Assembly: GCA_018401555.1 (NCBI GenBank)
Contig: JAGYKP010000104.1
Location: 62,001-126,000 of the forward strand
Source: Halomonas sp.
GTDB taxonomy: Bacteria > Pseudomonadota > Gammaproteobacteria > Pseudomonadales > Halomonadaceae
Reading direction: 5' to 3'
DNA: 64,000 bases
Every line of letters begins with the position of its first letter. Positions within the stretch are counted from its first letter, which is position 1. The notes under the pieces were generated by a model. The model saw only the letters and a list, made by a program, of their open reading frames with translations, was not told the origin of the DNA and made no database searches. The position numbers and the translations under genes are program-made. Positions 39,078 to 48,547 of the stretch are shown here, piece after piece.

Positions 39078-40752
39078 GTGGCGAATCGCCGCAATGCCAC
39101 CGGGCGGGCGTCCCGGTGGCTGGCCTGCTGCATGCCGCCGCCGAGCGTGTTCGCCTCGGCCTGGCGGTCACCGCCGGGATGGCCGCCACTCTGGCGACCC
39201 TCGGGCAGCTGGCGCTGCTCGCCCGCTTCGTCAGCGAACTGCTTGTCGCCGAGGTGCCGGTCGTCGACCTGGCTCCCCTGATGCTGGGCATGCTGGGGCT
39301 GCTGGGGGCCGCAGCCTGGCGTTGTTCGCCCAGGAGCGCCTGGGAGTCGCCGCCAGCCTGGCCCTGCGTCATCGGGTACGTGCCGAACTGCTCGATCACC
39401 TGGCGCGCCTGGGGCCGGCGGGGCTTGCCTCGCGCCACTCGGCGTCCCTGGCCAGCCAGCTGGTCGAGCAGGTGGAGGCACTGGACGGCTATGTGGCGCG
39501 CTATCGACCCCAGCGGCTCCTCGCGATCATCCAGCCGCTGCTGGTGCTCACTGCCGTCGCCTGGCTCGACTGGCTGGCGGCACTCTTCCTGGTGCTCTCG
39601 GCACCGCTGATCCCCCTGTTCATGGCCCTGGTGGGCATGGGCGCCGAGCGCCTCAATCGTGAGCAGTTCGAGGCGGTATCGCGGCTCTCCGGCCACTTCA
39701 TCGACCGGGTCCGGGCGGTCAGCACCCTGCAGCTCTTCGGTCGCACCCGGGAGGCGACCGACGAGGTCCATGCCGCCGCCGATGACTATCGCCGGCGCAG
39801 CCTGCGTACCCTGCGCGTGGCCTTCCTCTCCTCGGCGGTGCTGGAGTTCTTCGCCTCGGTGGCCATTGCCGTGGTGGCGATCTATGTCGGCTTCGGCCTG
39901 CTCGGCTATATCGGCTATGGCCCCTCGTCCGAGCTGACCCTCTACAGCGGCCTGCTGGTGCTGCTGCTCGCCCCGGAGTTCTTCCAGCCGTTGCGCGTGC
40001 TCTCCCAGCACTATCACGACCGTGCCGCGGCCCTGGGGGCGGCCGATGGCCTGGTGGCGCTGCTCGACGCCGATGTGGAGGCGCTGCGTGGCGTGTCCGA
40101 GGAGACCGATCCGGCGCCGGCGGGCGAGCTGGTGCGCCTCGAGGGTGCCTGCGTCGACTACCCCGGGCGCGGCCGTGTGCTGGGGCCCCTGGACCTGACG
40201 CTGGTGCCCGGCGAGGTGGTGACGGTCACCGCTCCCTCGGGCGGGGGGAAGTCCACGCTACTGCAGCTGCTTGCCGGCTTTTTGGGGCCGGACGAGGGCG
40301 TGCGGCGGACGGCCCCGGGCCTGACCTTTGCCTGGATGGACCAGCGCCCGCTGCTGGTGCAGGGCAGCCTGGCCGACAACTTGCGCCTGGCCGCGCCCGA
40401 GGCCGATGACGCAAACCTTGTCGCGGCGCTGCAGCATGCCGGCCTGGGCGAGTTGCTGGCACGCCTGCCGGAAGGCCTGGCCACTGTCGTGGGGAGCGCG
40501 GCGCCGGGCTCTCCGGCGGGCAGGCCCAGCGCCTGGCACTGGCCAGGATCTTCCTGTCCGACGCCCCGCTGGTGCTGCTCGACGAGCCCACTGGCGAGTC
40601 TCGACACCGAGACCGAGGCGCGGGTCATCAGCGCGCTGGGCGAGCTCGCCGAGCAGGGCCGCTGCCTGGTCATCGCAACCCACCATCCGGCGCTGATGGC
40701 GCTGGCCGACCGGCACCTGGCACTGGATGCAGACGCAGGAGCATTGCCATGA
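39078..40752 (+). CDS. cydD: CydD-type ABC transporter subunit (frame-broken)
   Basis: Half of the heterodimeric CydDC exporter needed for assembly of bd-type oxidases; glutathione/cysteine export and heme transport have both been reported. The likely start is GTG 39078 (VANRRNATGRASRWLA). Breaks near 39124 and 39318 lead into LFAQERLGVAASLALRHRVR. The Walker A is APSGGGKST (about residue 385). Breaks near 40505 and 40598 interrupt the ABC signature LSGGQAQRLALAR and DEPTASLDTET. The frame then runs to the TGA overlapping cydC (ATGA). Confidence 0.88.
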
Positions 40753-42476
40753 GTCGACCCGGCGAGGGTTTCCGAGGCCTGCTGGCCGAGTTTGCCCCCT
40801 GGCTCGCCATGCTGGCCCGCCACCGCGGGCGGCTGGCCGGCGGGGCGGGGTTGATGGCGTTGACCCTGGTCTCCGCCATCGGCCTGCTGGCGCTGTCCGG
40901 CTGGTTCATCACTGCCACCGGTCTCACCGGGATACTGCTGGCCGCAGGCGTGGCGGCGCGCCTGGATGTCTACCTGCCGGGGGGCGGCATCCGCACCTTT
41001 GCGGTGACCCGCACCGTGGCCCGCTACCTGGAGCGGCTCTACAACCATGACACGGTGCTGCGCCTGCTCGCCGACCTGCGTGGGCGACTGTTCGGCGTGG
41101 TCGCCGGCCTAGACGCCCACGTCCTGGCGCAGCGTCGTGCCAGCGACTGGCTCAACCGGCTGACCGCCGATATCGACGCCCTGGACAGCCTCTTCCTGCG
41201 CCTGCTGGCACCCGCCGCGGTGGCGTTGCTGGCGATCCTCGGCCTGGCAGGCTTCCTCGCCCTGTGGGCGCCGGCGGCGGGACTCGCCGCCGGCGGGCTG
41301 CTGCTGGTCGGCTGGGCCTGGCTGGTGATCGGCCAGGCACGCCTGGGCATGGCCGCCAGCCGGCGCCAGGTCGAGGACCGCGAGGCGCTGAGAGGGCGCC
41401 TCGTGGAGCAACTGCAGGGGCTGGCGGAGCTCGAGGCCTACGGGGCCCTGGACGCTCAGCGTCGCCGCCTCGAGGCCCTGGAGGCCGGGCTCTACCGGGA
41501 CCAGCATCGGCTCGGCACCCTGGTGGCGCTGGGCAATGCCCTGTCGGCCCTGCTGGTCGGGGCGGCGGCGCTCGCGGCGCTGTGGCTCGCCGCCATGGCC
41601 TGGCAGGCCGGTGCACTCTCGGGCCCCCTGGCGGTGATGATGCCCCTGGCGGTGCTGGCCATGAGCGAGGCGCTGGCCGGCCTTCCTGCCGCCTTCACCT
41701 GGCTGGGGGCCACCCGCGGCGCGGCGGCAAGGCTCAACGGCCTGCGCCAGGCCGCGGGCAGGACCGAGGCGGCGGCTGATGAGACGCCACCTCCCGGGGG
41801 CCTCTCGGCAGAACTTGAGGCTGTATCGCTGCGCTACCCCGGCGCGCCGCTGCCCGCCCTGGAGCAGGTGTCTCTGCGCCTGGCCCCGGGCGAAAGGCTG
41901 GCGCTGTGCGGTGCCTCGGGGGCGGGCAAGTCGAGCGTGGCGTCGCTGCTGCTGCGCCAGCTCGAGCCCTCCGACGGCGAGATCCGACTGGGCGGGGTGG
42001 CGCTTCCGGCCTGGCCCGAGGCCGAGCTGCGTCGCCGCGTGGCGGCACTGACCCAGCGCATCGACCTGATCGATGACAGCCTGGCCGCCAACCTGCGCCT
42101 GGCCAGGCCCGATGCGGGGGAGGGCGAGCTGTGGTCGGCGCTGGCCTGGGTCGAGCTGGCCACCTGGGCGCAAGCGCTTCCCGAAGGGCTCGCCACCCGG
42201 GTGGGAGAGGGTGGCCGGCGCCTCTCCGGCGGCCAGGCGCGGCGCCTCGCCCTGGCGCGTCTGCACCTGCTGGACCCCGGCCTGGTGCTGCTCGACGAAC
42301 CCTTCGCTGGGCTGGACGCCGGCAGCGTGGCACGCCTCAAGCCGCGCCTGGATGCCTGGCTGGCGGGACGCAGCGTGATCTTCCTGGTGCACCAGCTGGA
42401 TGACGGGGCCTTCGACCCGCCGGGGATCGATCGGCGCCTGACGCTGGTCGAAGGACGACTGGCAGGCTATACCTGA
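40749..42476 (+). CDS. cydC: CydC-type ABC transporter subunit
   Basis: 575 residues, intact. A six-helix transmembrane domain (about 20-310; LVSAIGLLALSGWFITATGL is characteristic of CydC) is followed by an ATPase. The ATPase has CGASGAGKSSVASLLLRQLE (Walker A), QRIDLIDDSLAANLRLARPD, LSGGQARRLALARLHLL (signature) and VLLDEPFAGLDAGS (Walker B). It partners CydD. The start overlaps the cydD stop by 4 bases. Confidence 0.93.
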   Translation: MSRPGEGFRGLLAEFAPWLAMLARHRGRLAGGAGLMALTLVSAIGLLALSGWFITATGLTGILLAAGVAARLDVYLPGGGIRTFAVTRTVARYLERLYNHDTVLRLLADLRGRLFGVVAGLDAHVLAQRRASDWLNRLTADIDALDSLFLRLLAPAAVALLAILGLAGFLALWAPAAGLAAGGLLLVGWAWLVIGQARLGMAASRRQVEDREALRGRLVEQLQGLAELEAYGALDAQRRRLEALEAGLYRDQHRLGTLVALGNALSALLVGAAALAALWLAAMAWQAGALSGPLAVMMPLAVLAMSEALAGLPAAFTWLGATRGAAARLNGLRQAAGRTEAAADETPPPGGLSAELEAVSLRYPGAPLPALEQVSLRLAPGERLALCGASGAGKSSVASLLLRQLEPSDGEIRLGGVALPAWPEAELRRRVAALTQRIDLIDDSLAANLRLARPDAGEGELWSALAWVELATWAQALPEGLATRVGEGGRRLSGGQARRLALARLHLLDPGLVLLDEPFAGLDAGSVARLKPRLDAWLAGRSVIFLVHQLDDGAFDPPGIDRRLTLVEGRLAGYT

Positions 42477-42515
42477 ACCAGTTTTTTTCGAATCGGCCTA
42501 CTCAAGGAGTCGACC

Positions 42516-44495
42516 ATGCTTGTCAGGGATGCAGCCCACCGGCGGGACCGCCGCCACTCCATGCTTCACATCGCCGCCGCCCTGGCCACCGTGTGGCCGC
42601 TGGGCTCGGCCCTGGCCGAGGAGCTGCCTGTGGAGGCGGTGACCCTCTCCTCCGGTGGCCTGGCCGAGGTGCAGCGCAGCGCTCGCCTGGACGGCGATGG
42701 GACCCTCTACCTGGAGGTGCCCCTCGAGCAGGTCAACGATGTACTCAAGAGCCTGATCGTCCAGGATCCCGGTGGCCGCATCCGGGGCCTCAGCCTCGAC
42801 GGCCTGGCGACCCTCGAGGAGACCTTCCGTCGGTTGCCCTTCGGCCCCGATGACCTGGGTTCGGTGGCCCGCCTGGCCGCGACCCTGCAGGGCGTGGAGG
42901 TGCGGGTCAGCTCCGGTGGTCAACGCCTCGAGGGGCTGCTGCTGGGGGTGGCGGAGAGCGAACCCGACGCGGAGGGGCGCCGCGTACACACCCTGTCGCT
43001 GCTCGATGCCGAGGGTGGCGTGGCGACGCTGCGCCTGGGTGATGATGCGCGGCTGGAGGTACTGGATAGCGCCCTGCGTGAACGCCTCGGCGAGGCTGCC
43101 GAGGTCAGCGGTCGAGCACGTACCGAGGAGATGCGCCGCATCGCCATCGAGCTCGATGGCGAGGGCGAGCGCGAGGTGTCGCTGACCTATGTGGTGGCCG
43201 CCCCGGTGTGGAAGAGTGCCTACCGGCTGCTGCTCGAGGCCGACGACGCCGCGCGTCTGCAGGCCTGGTCGGTGGTCGAGAACGCCAGCGGCAGCGACTG
43301 GGACGACGTCGCCCTGACCCTCTCCAGCGGCGCCCCGGTGACCCTGACCCAGCGCCTGCTGGAGCGTTACTGGCCGACCCGGCCGGAGGTGCCGGTGAGT
43401 GCCGATGCCACCGCGCCGGTGAGGCCCGACGAGGGCGCCATGGACGCTCTGGGCGGGGCCAAGGCCGAATCCATGATGGCCTATGGTGACGCGGCAGTAA
43501 GCCGCAGCGTGGCGGCGCCGGCGGCTCCGGCATCGCGTCCCGAGGTGGTCGAGAGCGCGACGGCCGCCACCTGGCGGCTGCCCGACGCGGTCGATCTCGC
43601 CGCGGGGCGCACCCTGTCGCTGCCCTATATCGACGCCGAGGTGCCCGCTCGGCGCGTGTCGCTCTACCAGCCCGAGCGCGGCGAGCGCCATCCGGTGGCC
43701 GCGGTTCGCCTGGAGAACACCACCGATGCCTGGCTGCCGCCGGGCCTGGTGACCGTCTACGAGGCGCGGGTCGGCCACGTCGGGGACGTCAACCTGCCCG
43801 GCATCCCGGCCGGTGAATCGCGCCTGGCCAGCTTCGCTGCCGACCGGCAGGTGCGGGTGGTGGAGAGCACCCGCCCCGAGGAGCGCCTCGAGCGGATGGT
43901 GATCGTCGACGGTGCGCTGCGCGTCACCCACCAGTCCCGGCGCCTGACCCGCTATGCCGTGGAAAACGACGCCCGCGAGAGCCGTGAGGTGCTGATCGAG
44001 CATCCTCGCCGCGAGGGGTGGGAGTTCGCCTCCGACGCCCTGGTCGAGAGTACGCCGAACCATCGCCGCCTGGCACTGACCCTGGCCGCCGGCGAGAGCG
44101 GCGAGGTGGAGGCGCTCGAGACGCTGACCCGCCGCCAGAGCGTGGCCCTGGTGGATGCCGGAGTGGCGCAGCTGGTGGAGTGGCGCGACAGCGCCGAGGG
44201 TGATACCGCCGCGCAGCTGGAGGCGGTGCTGGAGCGGCGCCGCGCACTGGCCGAGGTGGAGCGTGAACTCGAGCGTATCGAGCAGGGCCTGGGCCGTGCC
44301 GGAGAGGGCCAGGCACGCATCCGCGACAACCTGGCGGCGGTGGGTACCGACAACGAGCTCGGCCAGCGCTACCTGGCCGACCTCGAGGCCCAGGAGGAGC
44401 GCATTGCCGAGCTGGAGGATCAGCGCCAGCGCGCCGAGGCGGAGCGAGAGCGGCGTCGCGAGGCGCTGGCCGAGACCCTGCGCCGGCTGCCCTGA
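42516..44495 (+). CDS. DUF4139 domain-containing exported protein
   Basis: 659 residues. The ATG at 42516 follows AAGGAG. A signal peptide covers about residues 16-35 (MLHIAAALATVWPLGSALAE). The body has the DUF4139 pattern: LTYVVAAPVWKSAYRLLLEA, WSVVENASGSDWDDVALTLS, and a C-terminal segment with VRLENTTDAWLPPGLVTVYE. It ends in a long charged coiled coil (about 570-659, ELERIEQGLGRAGEGQARIR). Family members are related to mucoidy inhibitor MuiA-like proteins; the molecular role is unknown. It lies 39 bases after cydC, so it may be co-transcribed. Confidence 0.8.
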   Translation: MLVRDAAHRRDRRHSMLHIAAALATVWPLGSALAEELPVEAVTLSSGGLAEVQRSARLDGDGTLYLEVPLEQVNDVLKSLIVQDPGGRIRGLSLDGLATLEETFRRLPFGPDDLGSVARLAATLQGVEVRVSSGGQRLEGLLLGVAESEPDAEGRRVHTLSLLDAEGGVATLRLGDDARLEVLDSALRERLGEAAEVSGRARTEEMRRIAIELDGEGEREVSLTYVVAAPVWKSAYRLLLEADDAARLQAWSVVENASGSDWDDVALTLSSGAPVTLTQRLLERYWPTRPEVPVSADATAPVRPDEGAMDALGGAKAESMMAYGDAAVSRSVAAPAAPASRPEVVESATAATWRLPDAVDLAAGRTLSLPYIDAEVPARRVSLYQPERGERHPVAAVRLENTTDAWLPPGLVTVYEARVGHVGDVNLPGIPAGESRLASFAADRQVRVVESTRPEERLERMVIVDGALRVTHQSRRLTRYAVENDARESREVLIEHPRREGWEFASDALVESTPNHRRLALTLAAGESGEVEALETLTRRQSVALVDAGVAQLVEWRDSAEGDTAAQLEAVLERRRALAEVERELERIEQGLGRAGEGQARIRDNLAAVGTDNELGQRYLADLEAQEERIAELEDQRQRAEAERERRREALAETLRRLP

Positions 44496-44521
44496 GGCGT
44501 TGACGGCCGGGGCTTTGCGCC

Positions 44522-44548
44522 TTGACACGCTTTCCATCAGGATAGGGT
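44522..44548 (+). promoter_or_regulatory. Possible promoter of the adenine deaminase gene
   Basis: A perfect TTGACA (44522-44527) with a weak TAGGGT at 15 bp (44543-44548). The spacing is short. Confidence 0.3.
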
Positions 44549-44577
44549 GAAAGGACCCGAGGAGAGCGAGACGAGCC

Positions 44578-45568
44578 ATGCGTGACTTCCTGACCCGCCT
44601 GCCCAAGGCCGAACTGCACCTGCACATCGAGGGCTCGCTGGAGCCCGAGCTGATGTTCGCCCTGGCCGAGCGCAACGGGGTCGCGCTGCCTTATGCCACG
44701 GTGGAGGAGGTGCGCGCCGCCTACGACTTCTCGGACCTGCAGTCCTTCCTCGACCTCTACTATCAGGGCATGAGCGTGCTGCACACCGCCCAGGACTTCC
44801 ATGACCTGGCGATGGACTACTTCCGGCGCGCCCATGCCGAGGGGGTGGTCCACGTGGAGATGCACTTCGACCCCCAGGCGCACCTGGCACGCGGGATCGA
44901 GCTTCAGGTGGTGGTGGAGGGGCTCTCCCTGGCGCGGCGCGAGGCGGCCCGCGAGCTGGGGCTCTCCACCGCCCTGATCATGGCCTTCTTGCGTGACCGC
45001 GATGCCGAGGAGGCGATGAAGGTGCTGGAGGCGGCCGCGCCCTACTGGGAGATGCTCGACGCCGTGGGGCTGGACAGCGCCGAGAGGGGCAACCCCGGAG
45101 AAGTTCGCCGAGGTGTTCGAGCGTGCCCGGTGCCTGGGCATCCCGCGGGTGGCCCACGCCGGCGAGGAGGGGCCGCCGGCCTATATCCGCGGGGCGCTGG
45201 ACCACCTCGGCGTGTGTCGCATCGATCACGGGGTGCGCTGCCTGGAGGATCCCGAGCTGGTCGCCCGGCTGCGTGACGAACAGACGGTACTCACCGTCTG
45301 CCCGCTCTCCAATGTGCGTCTCAAGGTGGTCGAGCGCCTCGAGGATCACCCGCTGCCGCGCCTGCTCGCCGAGGGGCTCAATGTCACCCTCAACTCCGAC
45401 GATCCCGCCTACTTCGGCGGCGGCATGCTGGACAACTTCCTCGCCTGCCAGCGCGCCTTCGACTGGAACGAGGCCACCTTCCGCCGCCTGGCCGGCAACG
45501 CCATCGAGGCGGCCTTCGTCGACGAGGGTCGCCGCGACGAGCTGCGCCGCCTGCTGGCCGAGGCGTAG
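44578..45568 (+). CDS. Adenine/adenosine deaminase (one frameshift)
   Basis: Zinc amidohydrolase. The start LPKAELHLHIEGSLEPELMF supplies the His-x-His metal site. VAHAGEEGPP carries the catalytic His-Ala-Gly-Glu, and LNSDDPAYFG carries the metal-binding Asp pair. LPKAELHLHIEG and the short C-terminus resemble bacterial adenine deaminases (Aah1-like, as in Pseudomonas) more than adenosine deaminases, so adenine to hypoxanthine is the favoured reaction. The frame breaks near 45098 (AERGNP to PEKFAEVFERARCLGI). The purine-catabolic operon 4 kb downstream supports a role in purine base breakdown. Confidence 0.87.
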
Positions 45569-45612
45569 GCGCGGTCTCGCACGTTCGTCATGACCCAGTG
45601 GCAAAACACTAT

Positions 45613-45641
45613 GCGGCCCCGGGATAGCTCCTCGGGGCCGC
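45613..45641. terminator. Hairpin between convergent adenine deaminase and peroxidase genes
   Basis: GCGGCCCCG (45613-45621) pairs with CGGGGCCGC (45633-45641) over an 11-base loop, with a weak U-tract after it. Confidence 0.6.
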
Positions 45642-45692
45642 GTTGCATTGCGTGCCTGTGAAGGGCCGGGCCGTGAGGGCCCGGCGCGAGGG

Positions 45693-46682
45693 TCACGGCA
45701 GGGCAGGCACGTCGTAGTCCGGCTGCTCGCCGGTCAGGCTGTGCAGGAAGGCGGTGATGTCGGCGATGGTCTGCTCCTCGAATTCGCGACCCAGCATCTC
45801 CTCGCCCATGATGGCCACGGCCTCCTCGAGGGTCTCGGTGGCGCCGTTGTTCATGTAGGGGTAGGTGACCGCGACGTTGCGCAGGGTCGGTGTGCGGAAG
45901 CGGTGACGATCGCTCTCCTCGCCGGTGACGTCGAAGCGGCCGACGTCGGTGGAGCCGGGTACCTGGATGCGGTGGAACTGGCTGTCGGTCAGCGCTGGGC
46001 CGCGGTGGCAGGCGATGCAGCCGTTGTCCACGAAGGCCACCATACCGTCTTTCTGCTGGTCGCTCAGGGCGTCCAGGTCGCCGTGCAGGTAACGGTCGAA
46101 GGGCGAGTCGGGGGTGTTGAGGGTGCGCTCGAAGCTGGCGATGGCATGCGCCAGATTATCGGCGTTGATCGGATCCTCATCGTCCGGGAAGGCCTCCGCG
46201 AACTTCTGCTGGTAGACATCGAAGCCCTCCAGGCGCTCCAGGGCCTGATCCAGGTCCATGGCCATCTCCACGTCGGCCTCGATGGGACCGAGCGCCTGGC
46301 CCTCCAGGTCCGGCTCGCGGCCATCCCAGAACTGCGAGCCCAGGAAGCCCGAGTTCAGCACCGTGGGGGTGTTGCGTTCACCGATCTGGCCGTCGTGGCC
46401 GGTGGCCCGTGGGATGCGGTCGCTCCAGCCCAGCGCCGGGTTATGGCAGGTGGCGCAGCTGATCACGCCGCTGGAGGAGATGCGCGGCTCGAAGAACAGC
46501 ATATTGCCCAGCTCGACCTTCTCGGGGGTAAGCGAGTTGTTCGCCGGGATCGGCGGCAGATGTGGCAGCGGCTCGAAGCGGTCGCGGTAGTCACCGAAGC
46601 CATCGTCGGCCAGAGCCGGGGCGGTGATGGCGATGGCCGAGCCGAAGGTGACGGCCGTGGCCAGCAGGCGCTTGTTGAACAT
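45693..46682 (-). CDS. Di-heme cytochrome c peroxidase
   Basis: 329 residues. The signal peptide is about residues 1-25 (TFGSAIAITAPALA). Two c-type heme sites are present: CATCH (76-80, low-potential heme) and CIACH (222-226, high-potential heme). Family blocks ISSSGVISCATCHNPALGWS, RNTPTVLNSGFLGSQFWDGR and RFRTPTLRNVAVTYPYMNNG are intact. The enzyme reduces H2O2 in the periplasm with electrons from cytochrome c. It is divergent from msrP with a 231-bp shared region holding a perfect FNR/Anr box. Pseudomonas ccpR is Anr-activated, so control by low oxygen is likely. Confidence 0.93.
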   Translation of the reverse strand: MFNKRLLATAVTFGSAIAITAPALADDGFGDYRDRFEPLPHLPPIPANNSLTPEKVELGNMLFFEPRISSSGVISCATCHNPALGWSDRIPRATGHDGQIGERNTPTVLNSGFLGSQFWDGREPDLEGQALGPIEADVEMAMDLDQALERLEGFDVYQQKFAEAFPDDEDPINADNLAHAIASFERTLNTPDSPFDRYLHGDLDALSDQQKDGMVAFVDNGCIACHRGPALTDSQFHRIQVPGSTDVGRFDVTGEESDRHRFRTPTLRNVAVTYPYMNNGATETLEEAVAIMGEEMLGREFEEQTIADITAFLHSLTGEQPDYDVPALP

Positions 46683-46723
46683 GATGATTCCCCTTTCTGT
46701 AATGACCCATTCGGCAGTGCTGT

Positions 46724-46742
46724 CGTTAATCGACGTTTAACG
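46724..46742. promoter_or_regulatory. Inverted repeat upstream of the peroxidase gene
   Basis: CGTTAA (46724-46729) and TTAACG (46737-46742) are a perfect 6-bp inverted repeat with a 7-base spacer. It lies 42 bases upstream of the peroxidase start and may be an operator. The binding protein is unknown. Confidence 0.3.
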
Positions 46743-46812
46743 TTCTATCAGCCAGTTAGGCAGCAATCTTGTGTTGAATCAACCTAGCGCAGCACTCGGA
46801 TAAGGAGGCAGC

Positions 46813-46826
46813 TTGATCTGCATCAA
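46813..46826. promoter_or_regulatory. FNR/Anr binding site
   Basis: TTGATCTGCATCAA is a perfect match to the FNR/Anr consensus TTGAT-N4-ATCAA. Its centre is about 137 bases from the peroxidase start and about 94 bases from the msrP start, so it could serve either or both. No strong -10 is placed exactly at the class II distance on either strand. Confidence 0.75.
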
Positions 46827-46913
46827 GAAATTGCCACGATAGGGATTACCGTCTGGACCGGTCACGCCGGGTCATGGAAGCTGGCGCGATATTCCGTCGA
46901 TGGGAGAGACGCC

Positions 46914-47882
46914 ATGGCTCGCTACCGCTACCCCGCCATTGCCGAATCCGAGGTGACGCCAAGAGAGTTGTTTCGCCAGCGGCGGCGCTTCATCAAGGGC
47001 GGGGCCGCCCTGGGCGCGGCGGCGCTGCTGCCGGGCGGCCTGCTGCTGCCGGATAACGCCCACGCCTGGCAAGGGGCTCTGGCCGACAGGCTCGAAGGCG
47101 ACCTCCCGACGAGGGGACTCGGCGGGGGCGAGGCACCGACGCCTCGCGAGGATGCCACCTCCTACAACAACTTCTACGAGCTCGGGGTCCGCAAGAGCGA
47201 TCCCGAGGTCTATGCCCACAAGCTGATCACCGACCCCTGGTCACTCACTATCGATGGCGAGGTGGAAAGCCCCGCTACCCTGGCGCTGGAGGATGTGATA
47301 ACGCGCGAGTCGCTGGAGGAGCGCATCTACCGGCTGCGCTGTGTCGAGGCCTGGTCGATGGTGATTCCCTGGATCGGCTTTCCTCTGGCCGACCTGCTCA
47401 AGCGCCATGCCCCTACCTCCCGGGCCCGCTACGTTCACTTCGAGTCGATCCATGACCCCGACAACCTGCGCGGCCAAAAGAGCTCGATCCTCGATTGGCC
47501 CTATCGCGAGGCGCTGCGCATCGACGAGGCAATGCATCCGCTCACCCTGCTGGCGGTGGGCATGTACGGCGAGGTGATGCCCAACCAGAACGGCGCACCG
47601 ATCCGCCTGGTAGTGCCCTGGAAGTACGGCTTCAAGAGCATCAAGTCGGTGGTGCGCATCACCCTGACCGAGGAGCGCCCGGTGAGCGCCTGGATGGAGC
47701 AGAACCCCGAGGAGTACGGCTTCTACGCCAACGTCAATCCCGAGGTCGACCATCCCCGCTGGAGCCAGGCCCGAGAGCGTCGCATCGGCGAGCGCGGCAA
47801 GCGCGAGACGCTGATGTTCAACGGCTACGCCGAGGAGGTGGCCGGGCTCTACGCCGGGATGGACCTGAACGAACATTTCTGA
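46914..47882 (+). CDS. msrP: Periplasmic methionine sulfoxide reductase, catalytic subunit MsrP
   Basis: 322 residues, a molybdopterin enzyme that repairs oxidised methionines in periplasmic proteins. A twin-arginine signal [20 protein letters not shown] (21-40) takes the folded protein out. The Mo ligand is Cys143 in [33 protein letters not shown] is family-typical. The ATG at 46914 follows GGGAGAGACGCC. It is intact. msrQ begins 15 bases after the stop. Confidence 0.95.
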   Translation: MARYRYPAIAESEVTPRELFRQRRRFIKGGAALGAAALLPGGLLLPDNAHAWQGALADRLEGDLPTRGLGGGEAPTPREDATSYNNFYELGVRKSDPEVYAHKLITDPWSLTIDGEVESPATLALEDVITRESLEERIYRLRCVEAWSMVIPWIGFPLADLLKRHAPTSRARYVHFESIHDPDNLRGQKSSILDWPYREALRIDEAMHPLTLLAVGMYGEVMPNQNGAPIRLVVPWKYGFKSIKSVVRITLTEERPVSAWMEQNPEEYGFYANVNPEVDHPRWSQARERRIGERGKRETLMFNGYAEEVAGLYAGMDLNEHF

Positions 47883-47896
47883 CGACGGGGAGTCGC

Positions 47897-48496
47897 ATGT
47901 CGATCGCCAAGGGACCCGTGCGCATCTTCCGCCTGCTGGTGCTAGCGGCTGGCCTGCTGCCGGCGCTGTGGCTTGCCTTGCGCTGGGGTCAGGATGACCT
48001 CGGCGTGGTGCCCGAGGAGGCGGTGGTGCACCTGACCGGGCGCATCGGCCTGGCCCTGTTGCTGGCCACCATCGCCTTCAGCCCCGCCTTCCGGCTCACC
48101 GGCTGGGTGGGCATCATGATCGCCCGGCGCCCGATGGGGCTGTGGGCCTTCGCCTGGCTCTGCGCCCACGCCCTGTCATGGATGGGGCTTGAGCAGTACT
48201 GGGCGTGGGAGTGGATCTGGGAGGATATGCAGGACCTGCCCTATGTGCGCTACGGGGCGGCGGGCCTTATCCTGCTGGTGCCCCTGGCGCTGACCTCCTT
48301 CCGGCGGGCACGGCAGGCCATGGGGGAACGGGCCTGGCACTGGCTGCATCGCCTGGTCTATGTCTCGGCTGCCCTGGGTGCCACCCATCTGTGGACCCTG
48401 ACCCGGGCCGACTATCGCCTGCCGACGCTGGTGGTCGCCGTGCTAGCCACCCTGGTGCTGTTCCGGCTGGTGGACGCCGCCAGGCATCGGCGCTGA
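47897..48496 (+). CDS. msrQ: Heme membrane subunit MsrQ
   Basis: 199 residues, five to six helices. A b-type heme membrane protein that passes quinol electrons to MsrP. Family text: LTGRIGLALLLATIAFSPAF, RRPMGLWAFAWLCAHALSWM and WHWLHRLVYVSAALGATHLW. The histidines in CAHALSW and WHWLHR are candidate heme ligands. The ATG at 47897 follows GGGGAG. It is intact and ends at a strong terminator. Confidence 0.94.
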   Translation: MSIAKGPVRIFRLLVLAAGLLPALWLALRWGQDDLGVVPEEAVVHLTGRIGLALLLATIAFSPAFRLTGWVGIMIARRPMGLWAFAWLCAHALSWMGLEQYWAWEWIWEDMQDLPYVRYGAAGLILLVPLALTSFRRARQAMGERAWHWLHRLVYVSAALGATHLWTLTRADYRLPTLVVAVLATLVLFRLVDAARHRR

Positions 48497-48512
48497 CCGA
48501 AGTGTCCATCAT

Positions 48513-48544
48513 GCCGAAGGGCCGCCCATGGGCGGCCCTTCGGC
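48513..48544. terminator. Strong bidirectional terminator between msrQ and the permease operon
   Basis: A 15-bp perfect inverted repeat (48513-48527 with 48530-48544) centred on CCATGG, followed by GTTT. It ends just before the stop codon of the convergent permease gene. Confidence 0.85.
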
Positions 48545-48547
48545 GTT

